Below, piece after piece: positions 62,543 through 64,000 of a stretch of DNA of 64,000 nucleotides. Location: assembly GCA_014860005.1 (NCBI GenBank), contig JACZKP010000109.1:62001-126000 (forward strand), read 5' to 3'. Source of the stretch: Verrucomicrobiota bacterium (GTDB lineage: Bacteria > Verrucomicrobiota > Verrucomicrobiae > Limisphaerales > UBA11358). The position numbers were made by a program, and so were the translations under genes. Position 1 is the stretch's first letter. Each line of letters starts with the position of its first letter. Under the pieces are notes generated by a model. The model worked only from the letters and a program-made list of their open reading frames with translations. It was not told the DNA's origin and did not search any database.

Positions 62543-64000
62543 ATGGTTTTGAGTCGCCTTTCCATCCAGCGCCCTGTCCTCGCCACGATGATGAATCTGG
62601 TGTTGGTGCTGTTTGGCATCATCGCCTTGACGCGCCTGCCGGTGCGTGAACTGCCGGACATTGACCCGCCCATTGTCAGCGTGACCACGGTTTATGCCGG
62701 CGCCAATGCGCAGGTGGTTGAAACTGAAGTTACCGAGCGGCTGGAGGAGCAGATTAACAACATTGAAGGCATCAAGACGCTGCGTAGTGAAAGCCGCGAA
62801 GGTGTCAGCGTCATCACCATCGAATTCGATCTCTCCCGCGATATTGACATCGCAGCGCAGGACGTGCGCGACCGGGTCTCCCGCGTGCGCGGCAATTTGC
62901 CCATGGACATTTTCGAGCCGGTGATTGCCAAACAGGATTCCGACGCGCAGCCCATCATCTGGAACGCGTTGAACAGCGACCGTTACTCGACGTTGGAACT
63001 GACCACAATGGCCGAGCGCCAGATCAAACCGCGATTGCAGGGGGTTTCGGGCGTTTCCTCGGTAATGATCGGCGGCGAAAAACGCTTCGCCATGCGGCTC
63101 TGGTTGGAATCGGACAAGATGGCCGCACGGCAAGTCACGGTGCTGGACGTCGAACGCGCCCTGCGCGAGCAGAATATCGAATTGCCCAGCGGCCGCGTTG
63201 AGAATCTCGACCGCGAGATGACCATCCAGACCCGCGGCGAAATGCGCACGGCGGAAGAGTTCAACGACCTCGTGATCCGCGCGGAAGGCACCACGTTGGT
63301 CCGGCTGCGCGACATCGGGCGGGCGGAGGAGGGCGCGGAGGATTATCGCACCATCGCCCGGGCGCGCGGCAAACCGTGCGTGTTCCTCGGCGTGGTCAAG
63401 CAGGCCAAGGCCAACACGGTTTCGGTCGCGCAGGGCATCCGCGCGGAGATTGAGGCCATTCAACCCACGCTGCCTGAAGGCTGTGATCTCTGGGTGGCTT
63501 ACGACTCGAGCGTCTATGTGGAGCAAGCCATCACCGAGGTCTGGGAAACGCTCGGCATCGCCTTTGTGCTGGTGGTGCTGATCATTTTTGTGTTCCTGCG
63601 GAATTTCCGCTCGACGATTATTCCCACGGTCGCGATTCCGGTGTCGGTGGTTGGCTCGCTGGCGTTTCTCTACATGATGGGTTACTCGGTGAACATTCTC
63701 ACCATGCTGGCGCTGGTGTTGAGCATCGGCATTGTGGTGGACGACGCGATTGTGGTGCTGGAAGCCATCTACCGCCACGTGGAGGAAGGCATGACCCCGA
63801 TGAAGGCGGCGTTCAAGGCGATGGAGGAAATCAGTTTCGCCGTCATCGCCATCACCATTTCGTTGGTGGCGGTGTTTGCCCCACTGGCGTTTCAAAAGGG
63901 CACCACCGGACGGTTGTTCATCGAGTTTGCAGTGGCGATGTGCGGCGCAGTGGTGATCTCCGCCTTTGTGGCGCTGACGCTTTCACCGGCGATGGCGGCG
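62543..64000 (+). CDS. RND efflux pump permease (3' end outside window)
   Basis: The inner-membrane proton-driven pump of the tripartite system. The first 486 residues are present: the first helix (SIQRPVLATMMNLVLVLFGI), the porter domain (VSVTTVYAGANAQVVETEVT through LREQNIELPSGRVENLDR) and helices 2-6. SIGIVVDDAIVVLEAIYRHV contains the paired aspartates of the proton relay in helix 4. The layout fits the HAE1 or MdtB/heavy-metal-like drug pumps. The full protein should be about 1030 residues. The gene follows the four-helix-bundle gene by 36 bp. Confidence 0.95.
   Translation, partial: MVLSRLSIQRPVLATMMNLVLVLFGIIALTRLPVRELPDIDPPIVSVTTVYAGANAQVVETEVTERLEEQINNIEGIKTLRSESREGVSVITIEFDLSRDIDIAAQDVRDRVSRVRGNLPMDIFEPVIAKQDSDAQPIIWNALNSDRYSTLELTTMAERQIKPRLQGVSGVSSVMIGGEKRFAMRLWLESDKMAARQVTVLDVERALREQNIELPSGRVENLDREMTIQTRGEMRTAEEFNDLVIRAEGTTLVRLRDIGRAEEGAEDYRTIARARGKPCVFLGVVKQAKANTVSVAQGIRAEIEAIQPTLPEGCDLWVAYDSSVYVEQAITEVWETLGIAFVLVVLIIFVFLRNFRSTIIPTVAIPVSVVGSLAFLYMMGYSVNILTMLALVLSIGIVVDDAIVVLEAIYRHVEEGMTPMKAAFKAMEEISFAVIAITISLVAVFAPLAFQKGTTGRLFIEFAVAMCGAVVISAFVALTLSPAMAA

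Overview
The window looks like a chromosomal segment of a GC-rich Gram-negative bacterium, most likely a member of the Verrucomicrobiota. This is inference. It rests on Wza/Wzc-type outer-membrane export, an exosortase fused to an EpsI-like domain, many exported beta-propeller proteins, exported Gfo/Idh/MocA and DegT-type enzymes, and dense short dispersed repeats. No rRNA gene, complete tRNA or CRISPR array was seen.

Region 1 (1-24.8 kb, nearly all minus strand) is an exopolysaccharide locus. It encodes a WbpM-type sugar dehydratase, an unusual phosphoglycosyltransferase fusion, a sugar aminotransferase, six glycosyltransferase-type proteins, an acyltransferase, a CapK-like adenylating enzyme, two methyltransferases, an O-antigen-ligase-like protein, a Wzx-type flippase and the exosortase/EpsI fusion. 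Region 2 (24.8-27.4 kb) holds toxin-antitoxin modules, including a tandemly duplicated DUF433/DUF5615 pair. Region 3 (28-36.4 kb) supplies export and control: a Wzc-like tyrosine kinase, a Wza-like export protein, an outer-membrane barrel, an AraC regulator, a response regulator and a frameshifted pseudogene. Regions 1 and 2 are full of heptanucleotide tandem repeats and palindromic elements, several read in frame inside genes; the heptanucleotide repeats are absent after about 27.4 kb.

Region 4 (36.4-43.0 kb) is a compact minus-strand operon of five proteins that all carry export signals: a Tat-targeted DegT-family protein, an exported Gfo/Idh/MocA oxidoreductase, two beta-propellers and an SGNH hydrolase. 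Region 5 (43.5-54.2 kb) is housekeeping: an ABC-F ATPase, the rpmH-rnpA-yidD-yidC-jag block, a DEAD-box helicase, infA and pyruvate carboxylase. Region 6 (54.2-60.3 kb) is accessory: decayed gene tails, an integron-like attC site with two small cassette-type genes, a frameshifted nhaC, an SNF-family transporter and an antitoxin with a decayed partner. Region 7 (60.3-64.0 kb) is a TetR-controlled RND efflux operon with an S23-type four-helix-bundle gene between adaptor and pump.

The strongest unusual observations are: a GIY-YIG nuclease ORF sitting, frame-neutral, inside a four-helix-bundle gene; the attC-like cassette junction with no integrase in view; repeats read in frame inside conserved enzymes; and a domain-shuffled phosphoglycosyltransferase beside the gene that shares its second half.
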